Shown in pieces: positions 11,084 to 21,842 of a stretch of 64,000 nucleotides of DNA. The DNA is from Septoria linicola (lineage: Eukaryota > Ascomycota > Dothideomycetes > Mycosphaerellales > Mycosphaerellaceae). The DNA lies in NCBI GenBank assembly GCA_024114885.1, contig CP099421.1, positions 1,550,001-1,614,000 of the forward strand, written 5' to 3'. Position 1 is the stretch's first letter. Each line of letters opens with the position of its first letter. The position numbers and the translations under genes were made by a program. Below the pieces are notes generated by a model. That model ran no database searches. It saw nothing but the letters and a program-made list of their open reading frames with translations, and was not told where the DNA came from.

Positions 11084-11670
11084 AACGCGTGTGAGGCGTT
11101 GAATAAGGAATGTGTCTATGGAAGCAAAAGAGCAATAATCAGAAGAAATAGCAAAGAGAGTCGCGCTCACACTGTGGAAGCAGCATGGTTTTCCTCTCCG
11201 TGTGCATCACCCTCGAATCCTGCTCTCAACCTCTCCTGGAAACAGACAGCCAAGCCTCTGCACGTCCACGGTGGTGATGACGATGCCGCCAGCGAGGATT
11301 GTGCGCCATGGCTTGCTCGGATGGAGCCGGCCCACTTTCAGATATGTCGCAGAGATTGTTGCCGCCGGACTGTAACCGTGAGGTCAAATCTACAATTGCT
11401 TGCTCGTGCAGGAAGTGTATCGAATAAAAAGGTGCTGCTGCTGGAGGTAAGGCGTCTTCGAGAGTCCAGTGGCTTTCCACTTCGAGCCTCCGCTAACTAA
11501 CTTAACTTAGAGTAGCGCGTCGGCCGGGAGCTTCTAAACGCCGATCTCACTCCACGTTTCCGGAAAATAATGTTTCGAGCCTCCCATCCACACCATCGCG
11601 CACCCATGCGATAACATTGAATTGAGCGCTTTGATCTGTGAGGATCATGGTGCTTGTTGACAACAGAGTC
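11084..11670. promoter_or_regulatory. Shared divergent promoter region of GH47 mannosidase and ALG8
   Basis: A 587-bp gap between two divergent start codons. The short frames inside it have no family match. Assignment as a promoter rests on position only. Confidence 0.45.
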
Positions 11671-13436
11671 ATGGCAGACACGTACCCGACTCTGCCGCAA
11701 TGCGCTGCTGTAGCTGCGGCACTCAAAGTGCTCCTGTGGCCAGCCTAGTAGGTTCAGATCAGCCTTGGATTGTTTCCCAGCTGACACGAGGCAGTAAGTC
11801 GACCGATTTTGAAGTGCACAGGAACTGGCTCGCGATCACAAACTCGCTTCCTTTGAAGGAGTGGTATTTCGAGGTAGGCTGACTACAGACTGGAACTCGA
11901 GAATTGAACGCTGAGGAAGGTGCAGAACACTTCAGAATGGACTCTGGATTATCCCCCTTTCTTCGCCTACTTCGAATGGGCAATGTCACAACTCGGCTCT
12001 TACGTGGATCCAAATATGCTGAATGTCCAGAACCTTGGTTACGATAGTTGGCAAACGATCTACTTTCAGCGAGCCACAGTGATCGTCACCGAGTTCGTTC
12101 TCATCTATGCATTGAGTCTCTTCATCAGCTCATCGCCTGCGAACGAGAAGAGACAAAGCCATGCTGCTGCTCTTTCGATCTTGCTATCACCTGGATTACT
12201 GATTATCGACCACATTCACTTCCAATACAATGGCACCATGTATGGCATTCTCATCTTGTCCTTCGTGTTGGCACGCTACCAGAAGAACGGGCTGCTCCTT
12301 AGTGGAACTGTGTTCATGGCGCTACTGTGCTTGAAGCACATTTACCTATATCTGGCCCCGGCATATTTTGTCTACCTGCTCCGCGTCTACTGCCTTGGTC
12401 CTCGATCGATCTTCGACATACAATGGCTCAATTGCATCAAGCTCGGCACAAGCATCGTGGCTATCATCGCAGCGGCAATTGGACCCTTTGCCTCTATCAG
12501 TTTTGAACAGCTGCCGCAGATGATGAGCAGGCTGTTCCCGTTCAGTAGAGGATTGTGCCATGCATACTGGGCGCCGAATGTGTGGGCAATGTACTCATTC
12601 AGCGATCGCGTATTGATCTATCGTGAGCATGTCTGCACGTACATTCTATTCATCTTGCTGACTTTGTCGCAGTTGCGCCCTACTTGAAGCTACCTATCGA
12701 TCAAGACGCTGTGAATAGTGTGACTAGAGGCTTGGTCGGCGACACTTCCTTCGCTGTGTTGCCGAACATTCCGCCTAGACTCACATTTGTGCTCACCCTG
12801 GCAGCTCAAATTGTAAGTGGATGCCTATCTACCGTAAAGCGGCTGTACTGATGTGATGCAGCCCGCGCTCGTCAGGCTCTTCATATACCCGACATGGGAC
12901 AATTTCGTTGCAACCATAACTTTATGCGGATATGCATCCTTCCTCTTCGGCTGGCATGTTCACGAGAAGGCTATTCTGCTGGTCATAGTACCTTTCAGTC
13001 TGCTTGCGTTGAAGGACAGACGATTCCTAGGCGCGTTCAGGCCGCTGGCTGTGGCGGGCCACGTGAGCCTGTTCCCACTCCTGTTCACAGCAATGGAATC
13101 CCCAATCAAGGTCGTCTATACGATCTTGTGGCTCGTCACGTTCTTGATGGCCTTCGATCAATTGGCTCCAGCGTAAGTTGACCACATCTGATCGTGAGTA
13201 AGAACGAGTACTTACTGCAAGCTAGATCTGCGAAGCCTCGGGTATTCCTGTTCGATCGATTCTCTCTGCTATATATCGCTGTGGCGATCCCATTGATTGC
13301 GTACTGCTCACTGTTGCATCAACTTGTATTCGGCGCCAAGTACGAGTTCTTGCCACTGATGTTCACGAGCTCCTATTCTGCAATCGGAGTGGTTGGAAGC
13401 TGGGTTGGCTTTCTCGTCGTTTTCTTCACCTCATAG
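11671..13436 (+). CDS. ALG8: Dolichyl-P-Glc:Glc1Man9GlcNAc2-PP-dolichol alpha-1,3-glucosyltransferase
   Basis: Six exons: join(11671..11747, 11795..11873, 11926..12622, 12673..12812, 12862..13172, 13226..13436), 504 aa; all introns are 47-53 nt. Diagnostic ALG6/ALG8-family segments are STDFEVHRNWLAITNSLPL, SEWTLDYPPFFAYFEW, HIHFQYNGTMYG, RGLCHAYWAPNVWAMYSF and GYASFLFGWHVHEKAILL. The pair VTRGLVGDTSFAVLP and FRPLAVAGHVSLFPLLF favours ALG8 over ALG6. It is a multi-pass ER membrane enzyme that adds the second glucose to the lipid-linked N-glycan precursor. Its divergent neighbour, the GH47 mannosidase, acts in the same pathway after transfer to protein. Confidence 0.92.
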
Positions 13437-14430
13437 CATTCAAATAGCATTCGATGCTGTATTCATCAATCTTGTCAGGTCTACAGATACAGTGCCGTAT
13501 GCCTAAGTTCTGCGACGATCCTGGGGTGATGGCTCTGGTCAATCACAGGATCGTACTCCTGTAACGAGGATGATGGACTACATGCAAGATATGCGCAGTG
13601 CACTCAGTCCTACTTCCACATCTTGCCATCTGCGAAGATGCGATCGACATGCCTCGCTCGTGGGCTGCGAATCGATCATGTTGCACCTTCTTGGGCCAAG
13701 CTATTAGAACATGACTAGGTCGAAACAAGGGCGAAAGAAGGGTCTACTTGTTCATCGATGGACGACTGATGCGTACCCAAAGATGGTATGCACTGCAGAC
13801 ATTAGATCAGTTATGCTGAGCCTGAGGATCCGAACGAGTGCAAACACGGCAGCATTTGTGTACGCGATCAAGGTGGACGAGCAGCCAGCAAGGGCAATGG
13901 GAGGTGTTTTGAGTGCCAAGGAGCAAGTGATCCACTCGTCGGGCAAGACCCGAACTTTAGTACGATCCGACGTCTGCACTCACGTCAACCTGTGGGAGGC
14001 TTGAAGTTCTCTAACTTAGCCATGCACTTCGTTCTCCCTCTTGCTTCTGCTTCCCGCTTGACCACCACACCACACTTCGCGATCACGACGCCGCCTTCCA
14101 TCGCCCGCACCTTCCACATTGCCCACCACATCGCGTCCACATCGACCACGACACTTCTACGATCCATTCACAAGCTCTACGCACGCGTTTAGGCTCGGCT
14201 GCCTTTTATCCTACCTGCACCCCAGACCTCACTTTCTGCGACAACACGCGCGCTTCTCGGTCCTGTCCTCACAACATCCACAATCACATGTCGTGATCAT
14301 CATCTTCGCCGCAACACATCATCAATGCACATGATCGATCATCGACGATCACATTGATTCTACTGTCCTCCACTACCCACGCCGCTGATCTCCGGGAGAG
14401 GCACCCAGCTGCGCGCTGGGATCAAACAAT
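13437..14430. other. Intergenic region upstream of ITC1
   Basis: It contains a C/A-rich stretch from about 14030 to 14420 (many CCAC, CATC and CACC words), compatible with a long 5' leader or promoter of the ITC1 gene. No coding frame is supported. Confidence 0.5.
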
Positions 14431-17400
14431 ATGGTGCGCAACTTGGAAGACACATTGCTCATACGCGTGACCAACAGACAATCACAGGTCTTGAACAAAA
14501 GGAAGCCAGTCAACCTCATAACGAGCCCACCAGATGTTCCTGACAGTGCCGAAGTATGCCAACACGCTGACACATGAGCTTGCTAGGAGGCTAACACGCG
14601 TGACTCAGATCTATGTGATGAAAGGCACCAATGAGGTCTTCACCGACTACGAGAAGTACCTGAAACGGTATGTTCACATGCACACAACATCAGATGATGC
14701 ACGGACTCATGGCTAACGTTCAGACAGCTTCGATTGGCTCAACCAAGTATGCCGAGCACAGTACTACTTCACACGTCTCGTTGCTAACAGTATGCAGAAA
14801 AAGTTTACCGACGCGGTTAATGGCAAGTCGGGTCTGAACTATTGGGATGCGCTAGAGTTGGAGGTAAGCCATTCGACATGGAGTGATGGTTTGGACAATG
14901 CACTCATTTTTCGTCAGACCAAAAGCCAAGCAAATATCGAGACATTATTTCCCGAAGTCTTGCGCGATCCCATTCTGCGAAATGTGCAGTTCTCGACGGT
15001 ATCGCGCATGGACGAACTCGGTATGTGGTAACCGATAGTGAAACGAGTCCCGCCACTAACACATACTAGTCAACAAAGTCTTCGACGACTTCAAGAGCGA
15101 TTACTTCCCAGGCGAGGATGTTGTCTGCACCCTTGACAGTGGCGAGCAGTTCGGGGGTACCATTCGTGAGAAGGCCAAGTTTCCGATGATCAGAGGCGCG
15201 GATGGTAGTGTGCAGCGCGCACCGTTCTCACGCTATTTCATCAAAGTACATGGAACTCCTGGCGAGGAAGCACTACTAGACGACAAGCACATCCGTCGCG
15301 ACCGCAAGGTCTTTACGAAGCAGAACTTGCGCGCGTTCTTGAAGAACTCATTACAGCGAGAGTCTTGGAGCGGGGCACCATGGCTGGTCAAGGAGCATCT
15401 CGCAATCCAGTACCGGCTACCTATGGAGATACCACAGCATCTCTTCCAAGATGCAAAGCTCATGAACAACAAGATAATGCTTTCGATGAGGCCGCCCAAA
15501 AACAAGAAACCAAAGAACATGTCGCCTGCCGAATATGAGCGCCTACGAAATCAGGAGCTTCAACAGTTACAACATCAGCAAATGCAACAACAACAAATAC
15601 CTGGTGCTCCTGCACAGCAGGTTGGCCACTACCAGCAACAGCAACAGCATCACCAGATGATGAACCAGGTTCAACCTCGACCAGCGCCAGCCCCTGTCGT
15701 CAAGTACCCCATAGAAGACCTCGATCTCGCTCCGAAGCGCAACGGAGTGACTCGGCCTGAATTGAAGTTCTTCACTGACGAGCTGACCACCTATATGCGG
15801 AGCGGACGAAAGTTTGCAGTCGCAGGCATTGAGATGAAGTCAATGGGAATGCTGCTCGAAGTGTGGAACACCTTGAACGTCCAGTGTGAAGTGTACGTGT
15901 TGGACAGCTTTACATTTGACGACTTTGTTGATGCGATGCAATATTCCGAGCTGGACCCGCCCTGTGAGCTTCTTGAGGAGATCCACTGCGCTGTACTGAA
16001 ATTGTTCGTCGATGAGGAAGGCAAGCTGCTCGTCAAGGATATGCCACGCCAGAAGATAGAAGAGCCTCCAGCGGATGACGACACGGAGATGCAGGACGAT
16101 AGCGAAGTCTCGACGCCGATTCCAGATGCGCCTGCACGCTCCACGCGTAGCAGACTCAGCCACATGGAAGTTGCAGAACCCGAGAGCCCTGCTGTAGAGA
16201 ATCGCAATCGTGCCAGCGAAATGCTCGGAGACCGCACATGGGAGCGCCGACTGGCCGCGCGAGACTTTGCCAATGGCGGCTGGCAAGTGATTGTCGTTGG
16301 CCTGCTGCACCAATTATCACAGATCGCATCGTTCAAAGAGAGATGCGAGAAGATTCTGGCCCATCTCGCGCCAATTGACGCAAAGCCGACGCAAGAGACT
16401 GCACTCGAGCAATACGCATCCATGGACATCAACTTGCGCATCACGGCGCTACAGATCTTGACCGTTCTCACGATACGTACTGACGCCATCAAGGACTTCC
16501 TTGAAACCTGCATGGACGACATGACCGATGTGCGGAAGCGGAAGATTGAGCATCAACGGGAGAAGAAGATTGCTATGGAAGAATTTGCCGTCAAGGATCG
16601 CGAGTTCAAGATATTACGACCTGATCATCTGCCACCATCACCCGTGCTGGCAGCAGCAGACACTACTGAGGTAGATGCGACCGAGGATTCAATTGATCTC
16701 AATGGGACTGCTAGTAGCCCGGAACCTGATGGAGATGCGCCTGTGGCAGGCAGATCGTTGCGACGCGCAGGGGATCGCAAGCGCAAACGTGAAGAAGACC
16801 AAGCTCGGAGGGAGAAGGAAAAGGCCGAGAAAGCCGAGGCAGCTAAAGCACACAACAAGGCCGCGAAAGAGTTCAAGAAGATCGAAAAAGAGTGCGCAGA
16901 CTTGAAGGAACGGATCCGCTTACAAGAAGAGAAGATTGCCGAATGCGACTCGGACCTACGTGAGGCTAATGTTCAGCGTACGAAAGTCCTTGGCAAGGAT
17001 CGTTTCTGCAATCGCTACTACTGGTTCGAGCGCAATGGACAGCCATTTGGAGGTTTGCCGAATTCAAGCACATCAGCATATGGCTACGCAAACGGTCGCA
17101 TATGGGTGCAAGGGCCGGACGCCATGGAGCGTGAAGGCTTCATCGAGCGCACGCCTGAGGATCAGCGAGAGTATCAGAGATACTTCCAGATGACTGTGCA
17201 GCAGCGCCGCGATCAAGAAGAGGGCGGCGTGCAGCTGAACTCTGCGGATGAGTGGGGCTACATTGACGACCCAGACCGTCTGGACAACCTCATCGGATGG
17301 CTTGATGACCGCGGCGAGCGTGAAAGGAAATTGCGGAAGGAACTGTTAGACTGGCGAGACAAAATTGCCGAGTACATGGGAGTGTACAAGAACTTTCTGG

Positions 17401-17702
17401 ACCAGGAGGCAGCCAAGAAGATCGATTCGGAAGAGGAGAGCACCAAGCGCGTGTCCACTCGTCATAAACTGGCAGAGGAGGAACATGCTGCAAGAGCGCG
17501 CTGTCTGCGATGGAGCAACACAATGGTCCTCGATGACCTGGGCCGCCTCCATTCGCAACCTCCGAAGCCGAAAGAGAAGAAGTCACATAAGAAGCAAGCG
17601 GTTGCAGAGCGAGAAGATCGCGGACGGGGCGTGGCAGTGCCTATCAACCGCGGGGGTAAGCCGATGACACGACAAGGTGCCGACTACAACTTCAAGAAGT
17701 GA
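14431..17702 (+). CDS. ITC1: ISWI-complex accessory subunit (Acf1/Itc1 family)
   Basis: Seven exons: join(14431..14433, 14488..14553, 14609..14667, 14728..14746, 14798..14863, 14918..15020, 15070..17702), 982 aa. The first coding exon is only the start codon. Splicing it to GTC gives MVLNKRKPVNLI, matching the family N-terminus. A WAC-type region (IYVMKGTNEVFTDYEKYLK onward) occupies roughly the first 150 residues. A Gln-rich stretch lies at about 270-305 and the DDT domain at about 361-420 (LLEVWNTLNVQ, SFTFDDFVDAMQYSE, CELLEEIHCAVLKLF). A charged coiled-coil segment follows, then a WHIM motif (KDRFCNRYYWFERNG). Itc1/Acf1 partners the ISWI ATPase and helps it sense linker DNA and space nucleosomes. 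It acts in the nucleus. Confidence 0.9.
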
Positions 17703-18070
17703 TTTCCTGTCCACTAACAATGATGTCCGGCCATGGGATCGTGTTTGGGCCTCTTTTGTCCTTTGTCACTCGGGTGGAGCGTGCAGCAGAGATACCAGGG
17801 CGGTTTCTGCAATACATTTTGTTCATTTTACTCGTCATGCATAGCGAAATGGTGGATGGCTCAGTGGGGAAGCTGCAAAGACAGGCGATGTCACAAAATA
17901 TGTAGAGCCTTTGAAGCTAGGCTTGAAATGCGAATGATACCACTCTTCCGACTCTTGATGGGAGAAGTGTCGACATTTTACACGATCTTCAACATTTACA
18001 CACAAAGTGAAGCGGCGTAGCTTACATTTTCTCCTTTGACACGATACATTTTCTGACATGTCCTTCTACT
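17703..18070. other. Convergent 3' intergenic region
   Basis: This lies between the stops of ITC1 (plus) and ferrochelatase (minus). It presumably holds both 3' UTRs and is otherwise featureless. Confidence 0.6.
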
Positions 18071-19390
18071 CTACAGAGTCAGAGCCTGGTTCCCCTGTTG
18101 CGCGCCCTGGCCCATGAAGAAGCGCTTCGATTCCAAACATCTCTCGCTGGTGCAGCCGGGACATCTCAAGCCCATCTGCTTGCTGCAGACCACACCTGAT
18201 CTGAGATGATCACTCGCCAGATTGGCCAATGCGTTGATGAATGTCGGGCTTCCATTCAAGCTCTCGCATCTTCGCACGCGTCCATCTGCACCCATCTCAT
18301 TCGCCTCGTGGATGACTTCCTGGTCAATCTCAAAGAGCGTCTCAATGTGGTCGGATGTGAAGGCGATGGGGATCAGAACCATGTCCTTTTGCCCCTTCTT
18401 GAGCAAGTTTGGCACCGTCTCTGCTGTTTGCGCGCCGAGCCATGCTGAGGGACCGACTTGTGATTGCCAGCACAGTCTGTAGGGGTTCTTGTGTCCGAGT
18501 TTCTGCTGCACGGCCCATACTGTCGCGGCGACTTCGGCGGGGTAGGGGTCGCCGCGGTTGACTACGGACATGGGGAGGGAGTGCGCTGAGTAGAGCAGGA
18601 CGACGCTGTCTCGCACGTCTTCGGGGTAGGACTCGAGGCGCTTGGTGATGTTCTCGGCGAAGGCGTCGACGAGACCTGGGTGTGTGGGCCAGCGGTCGAT
18701 GACACTCCATTGGATGGAGCCTTCGGCGGGGGAGTCGGCGTTGCGGGTGGGTGATTCGAGGCGTTGGCGCCATTTCCAGAGCTCGTTGATGGAGGAGCCG
18801 GTAGTGGAGCAGGAGTACTGCGGGTATTGAGTGAAAGCTACGGCGCGTCCGCCTCGACCTTTGCCGAAGCCATCCTCAAACAGTCTGTTGTACATTTCCT
18901 CCGTCAGCGGATTGGCGTAGCGGAATGCCACGTAGGGCTTGTGCGGTGCCGACTCGGGATTCGTCTTGTCCAAGATCTTGCACATTTCCTCGGCCTGGTA
19001 TTCGGACCATTTCCTGATGGGACTGCCTCCTCCAATGTCTGCATACTGCTTCTTGATCTTGGGCGTCCGTCGTCTGCTGATGAGCGGTCCGAGGTAGTTT
19101 TGCAGTGGGCCCAGAGGAATCAGATCGGCGTCGGCGAAGAGGCGAGACAAGAAGTCGCCCACTTCGTCAGTCGTGGATGGGCCGCCCATGTTCATGAAGA
19201 CCATGGCAGTCGGGCCGTTCTTGCCGACTTCGTTCTGCGTGACGGGCGGGGCCACGGTGGCCATTCGTCGCTCGCTGCTCCATATCCGCGGCTTGTGTTG
19301 ATGTGCTGCTGCGGTGGACGTCGTGAGTTGTAGACATTGGGCGGCCGTCGCACGCCGCGTGAGCGTCCTGAGTGGCTGCTGGACACTCAT
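18071..19390 (-). CDS. HEM15: Ferrochelatase, mitochondrial
   Basis: A 439-aa intronless gene. An Arg/Ser/Thr-rich N-terminus (MSVQQPLRTLTRRATAAQ) looks like a mitochondrial presequence. The body shows family signatures: AMVFMNMGGPSTTDEVGDFL, GGGSPIRKWSEYQAEEM, VAFRYANPLTEEMYNRLFEDG, FTQYPQYSCSTTGSSINELW, LYSAHSLPMSVVNRGDPY, CWQSQVGPSAWLGAQT and IAFTSDHIETLFEIDQE. The histidine in SAHSLP and the glutamate in HIETLFEID are catalytic or metal-binding in the family. The Cys cluster near the C-terminus (CPGCTSERC plus an upstream Cys) matches the 2Fe-2S ligands of fungal and animal enzymes. It inserts Fe2+ into protoporphyrin IX, the last step of haem synthesis. It is head-to-head with Ku70. Confidence 0.95.
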   Translation of the reverse strand: MSVQQPLRTLTRRATAAQCLQLTTSTAAAHQHKPRIWSSERRMATVAPPVTQNEVGKNGPTAMVFMNMGGPSTTDEVGDFLSRLFADADLIPLGPLQNYLGPLISRRRTPKIKKQYADIGGGSPIRKWSEYQAEEMCKILDKTNPESAPHKPYVAFRYANPLTEEMYNRLFEDGFGKGRGGRAVAFTQYPQYSCSTTGSSINELWKWRQRLESPTRNADSPAEGSIQWSVIDRWPTHPGLVDAFAENITKRLESYPEDVRDSVVLLYSAHSLPMSVVNRGDPYPAEVAATVWAVQQKLGHKNPYRLCWQSQVGPSAWLGAQTAETVPNLLKKGQKDMVLIPIAFTSDHIETLFEIDQEVIHEANEMGADGRVRRCESLNGSPTFINALANLASDHLRSGVVCSKQMGLRCPGCTSERCLESKRFFMGQGAQQGNQALTL

Positions 19391-19820
19391 CTCGACAGGG
19401 GCAGTAAAGTGTCAGTGTCTGTGTCTGTGTCTGTGTGTATATCGACAGGAGGAGAAGAGGCGACGGTGTTGTGTGTGTCGATGGTCATCATGGACATTTG
19501 GACTAACTAACTTGCCTCGAGCTAACCCCATAAGCTGCTCTACGCCAACACTGATAGGTCCGAGGCACGATCGCCGCCATCGACATCATTGCTGCGATCG
19601 CACGCTTGTCTCAACATCTCATACCCCAGAACGATAGTCTCAATGCTCTGGCTGTCACCGGTCACCTGCTCGCGCGTGTCTGCCTAAAGATCGTCGCGTC
19701 TCCAAGGCGCCACTGCCACTCTGCTCAGCTATGGATATCCATGCATGCCATCTTCGTGCATGAGAAGATAGCTACAAGAAGCACGCGCTGCAGAGCGACA
19801 ATACTCTCCATCAAGTCATC
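19391..19820. promoter_or_regulatory. Shared divergent promoter region of HEM15 and Ku70
   Basis: 430 bp between two divergent starts. It contains a short (TGTGTC)n-like microsatellite at about 19408-19440 on the plus strand, next to the HEM15 start. Promoter role is inferred from position. Confidence 0.45.
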
Positions 19821-21842
19821 ATGCCGGGCCTTCCGTATCGTCCAGCAGAGGACGAGAACAAGTATAATCGAGCGAATGACGAAGAAGATGAAGACGATGA
19901 GGCCGAAGATGCTTCCGGGTACAAGACTGTCAAGGATGCCGTCCTGTTTGCCATCGATGCATCCAGGAGCATGCTCACCAAGCCATCCGAGTCAGATTCC
20001 AAGAAGCCAGAGACTGCTTTGGCACCGACATTGGCAGCATTGAAATGTGCATATGCATTGATGCAGCAGCGCATCATCAGTAACCCTCACGACATGATGG
20101 GCATTCTGCTCTTCAATACCGAGAAGAGCAAGTTCGAAGATGGCGACGACACCAGCAGAGGCTTCCAGTATCCACACTGCTACCTCCTGCAGGACCTCAA
20201 TGTGCCTGCGGCAGAAGATGTTAAGCAGTTGCGCACTTTGGTGGACGATGAGGAGGAGGCAGCGGGGATCCTATCGGCCAGCAAGGACGAAGTCAGCATG
20301 GCCAACGTGCTCTTCTGTGCCAACCAAATCTTCACTACGAAGGCCCCAAACTTTTCATCGAGGCGTCTGTTCCTCGTCACCGACAACGACTATCCACACT
20401 CGTCCGACAGAGATGCGAGGAATAGTGCCGCCGTCCGTGCAAAGGATTTGTACGATCTCGGTGTTACCATCGAGCTCTTCCCTATTTCTCATCCAGATCG
20501 TGGCTACACCTTCGATCGTAGTAAGTTCTACAATGATATAGTGTACTCGTCCACGCCTTCGGATCCGGACGCGCCAGCTCCTCTGACATCAGACGTCAAG
20601 GCTGCAAGCTCGACTGCCAAGGATGGAATCAGCTTGCTACAGACTTTGCTCTCGTCTGTACAGTCGCGCAATGCACCGCGCAGAGCCTTGTTCAGCAGTG
20701 TGCCTCTCGAAATCGGCCCCGGACTGAAGATCGGTGTCAAAGGCTACATCATTCTTAAGCGGCAGGAGCCTGCGAGACAGACGTACATCTACTTGCCCTC
20801 GGATGATGAAAAGGCACAGATCGCAGTTGGTCACAGCGAGCTTTTGGACGAAGACACTGCTCGCACTGTCGAGAAGACCGAGATCCGGAGAGCTTACAAG
20901 TTCGGTGGCGAGACTGTCTCATTTTCTCTCGAAGAAATGGCCAAGATCAACGACTGGGGTGAGCCGACCATTCGTATCATAGGCTTCAAGCCTCGGAAAA
21001 TGCTGCCAGTGTGGGCAAATCTCGACAAATCAACCTTCATATATCCTTCAGAAGAGAGTTTCATAGGCTCTACCCGTGTCTTCTCGGCGCTGCACCAGAA
21101 ATTGCTCAGAGATGACAGAATTGGCCTAGCTTGGTATGTGCCACGCCGCAACGCATCTCCGAGGCTGGCAGCAGTAATCCCTGGCGCCGAGGAGCGCAAC
21201 GAGGAAGGCGAGCAGCACATGCCGCCCGGACTTTGGATCAAGCCTCTACCTTTCGCAGATGACATTCGTAGCAACCCAGAAATGAATCTGGTCAGGGCTC
21301 CGGACGAAGTTGTCGATGCGATGCGTCTCATCATCCAACAATTACAGCTGCCAAAAGCTGTATACGACCCACTCAAGTACCCGAATCCTGCTTTGCAATG
21401 GTTCTTTCGCATACTGCAAGCTTTGGCTCTGGATGAGGACCTTCCCGAACACCCAGATGATAAGACACTACCCAGATGCCGGCAGATACACAAGAGAGCT
21501 GGTGGTTTTGTTGTTGAATGGGGCGAGAAGCTGGACGCTGCATTCAACGAGTGGCTGAGCGAGAATGCCGCAAGCATTAAGCCCGCTGCCAGTGGTGCAG
21601 CGAAACGGACAGCTCCAGCCTCCTCTGCATCTCGTGCGAAGAAGGTGAAGGATGAGGATGATGAGGACGAAGGGATTACAGACGCCAACATGAGGAATGC
21701 TTACAATGGCGACACTTTGTCCAAGTTCAAAGTGAACGATTTAAAGGCATGGTTGAAACGGAGAGGCATGGCTAGCACTGGCAAGAAGCAGGATCTGGTC
21801 GATGCTGTGACGAGCTATTTTGAGACCAAGATGGAGACTTGA
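19821..21842 (+). CDS. KU70: Ku70, DNA end-binding subunit of non-homologous end joining
   Basis: A 673-aa single-exon gene. An acidic N-terminus leads into a von Willebrand A-like domain (DAVLFAIDASRSML, DMMGILLFNTEKSKF, RRLFLVTDNDYPHSSD), then the Ku core beta-barrel (LKIGVKGYIILKRQEPARQ, RRAYKFGGETVSFSLEEM, GLAWYVPRRNASPRLAAVIP), the C-terminal arm, and a SAP motif at the end (LSKFKVNDLKAWLKRRG). Length and order match fungal Ku70 (mus-51 in Neurospora). With Ku80 it binds broken DNA ends and recruits ligase IV; it also acts at telomeres. Confidence 0.95.
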   Translation: MPGLPYRPAEDENKYNRANDEEDEDDEAEDASGYKTVKDAVLFAIDASRSMLTKPSESDSKKPETALAPTLAALKCAYALMQQRIISNPHDMMGILLFNTEKSKFEDGDDTSRGFQYPHCYLLQDLNVPAAEDVKQLRTLVDDEEEAAGILSASKDEVSMANVLFCANQIFTTKAPNFSSRRLFLVTDNDYPHSSDRDARNSAAVRAKDLYDLGVTIELFPISHPDRGYTFDRSKFYNDIVYSSTPSDPDAPAPLTSDVKAASSTAKDGISLLQTLLSSVQSRNAPRRALFSSVPLEIGPGLKIGVKGYIILKRQEPARQTYIYLPSDDEKAQIAVGHSELLDEDTARTVEKTEIRRAYKFGGETVSFSLEEMAKINDWGEPTIRIIGFKPRKMLPVWANLDKSTFIYPSEESFIGSTRVFSALHQKLLRDDRIGLAWYVPRRNASPRLAAVIPGAEERNEEGEQHMPPGLWIKPLPFADDIRSNPEMNLVRAPDEVVDAMRLIIQQLQLPKAVYDPLKYPNPALQWFFRILQALALDEDLPEHPDDKTLPRCRQIHKRAGGFVVEWGEKLDAAFNEWLSENAASIKPAASGAAKRTAPASSASRAKKVKDEDDEDEGITDANMRNAYNGDTLSKFKVNDLKAWLKRRGMASTGKKQDLVDAVTSYFETKMET

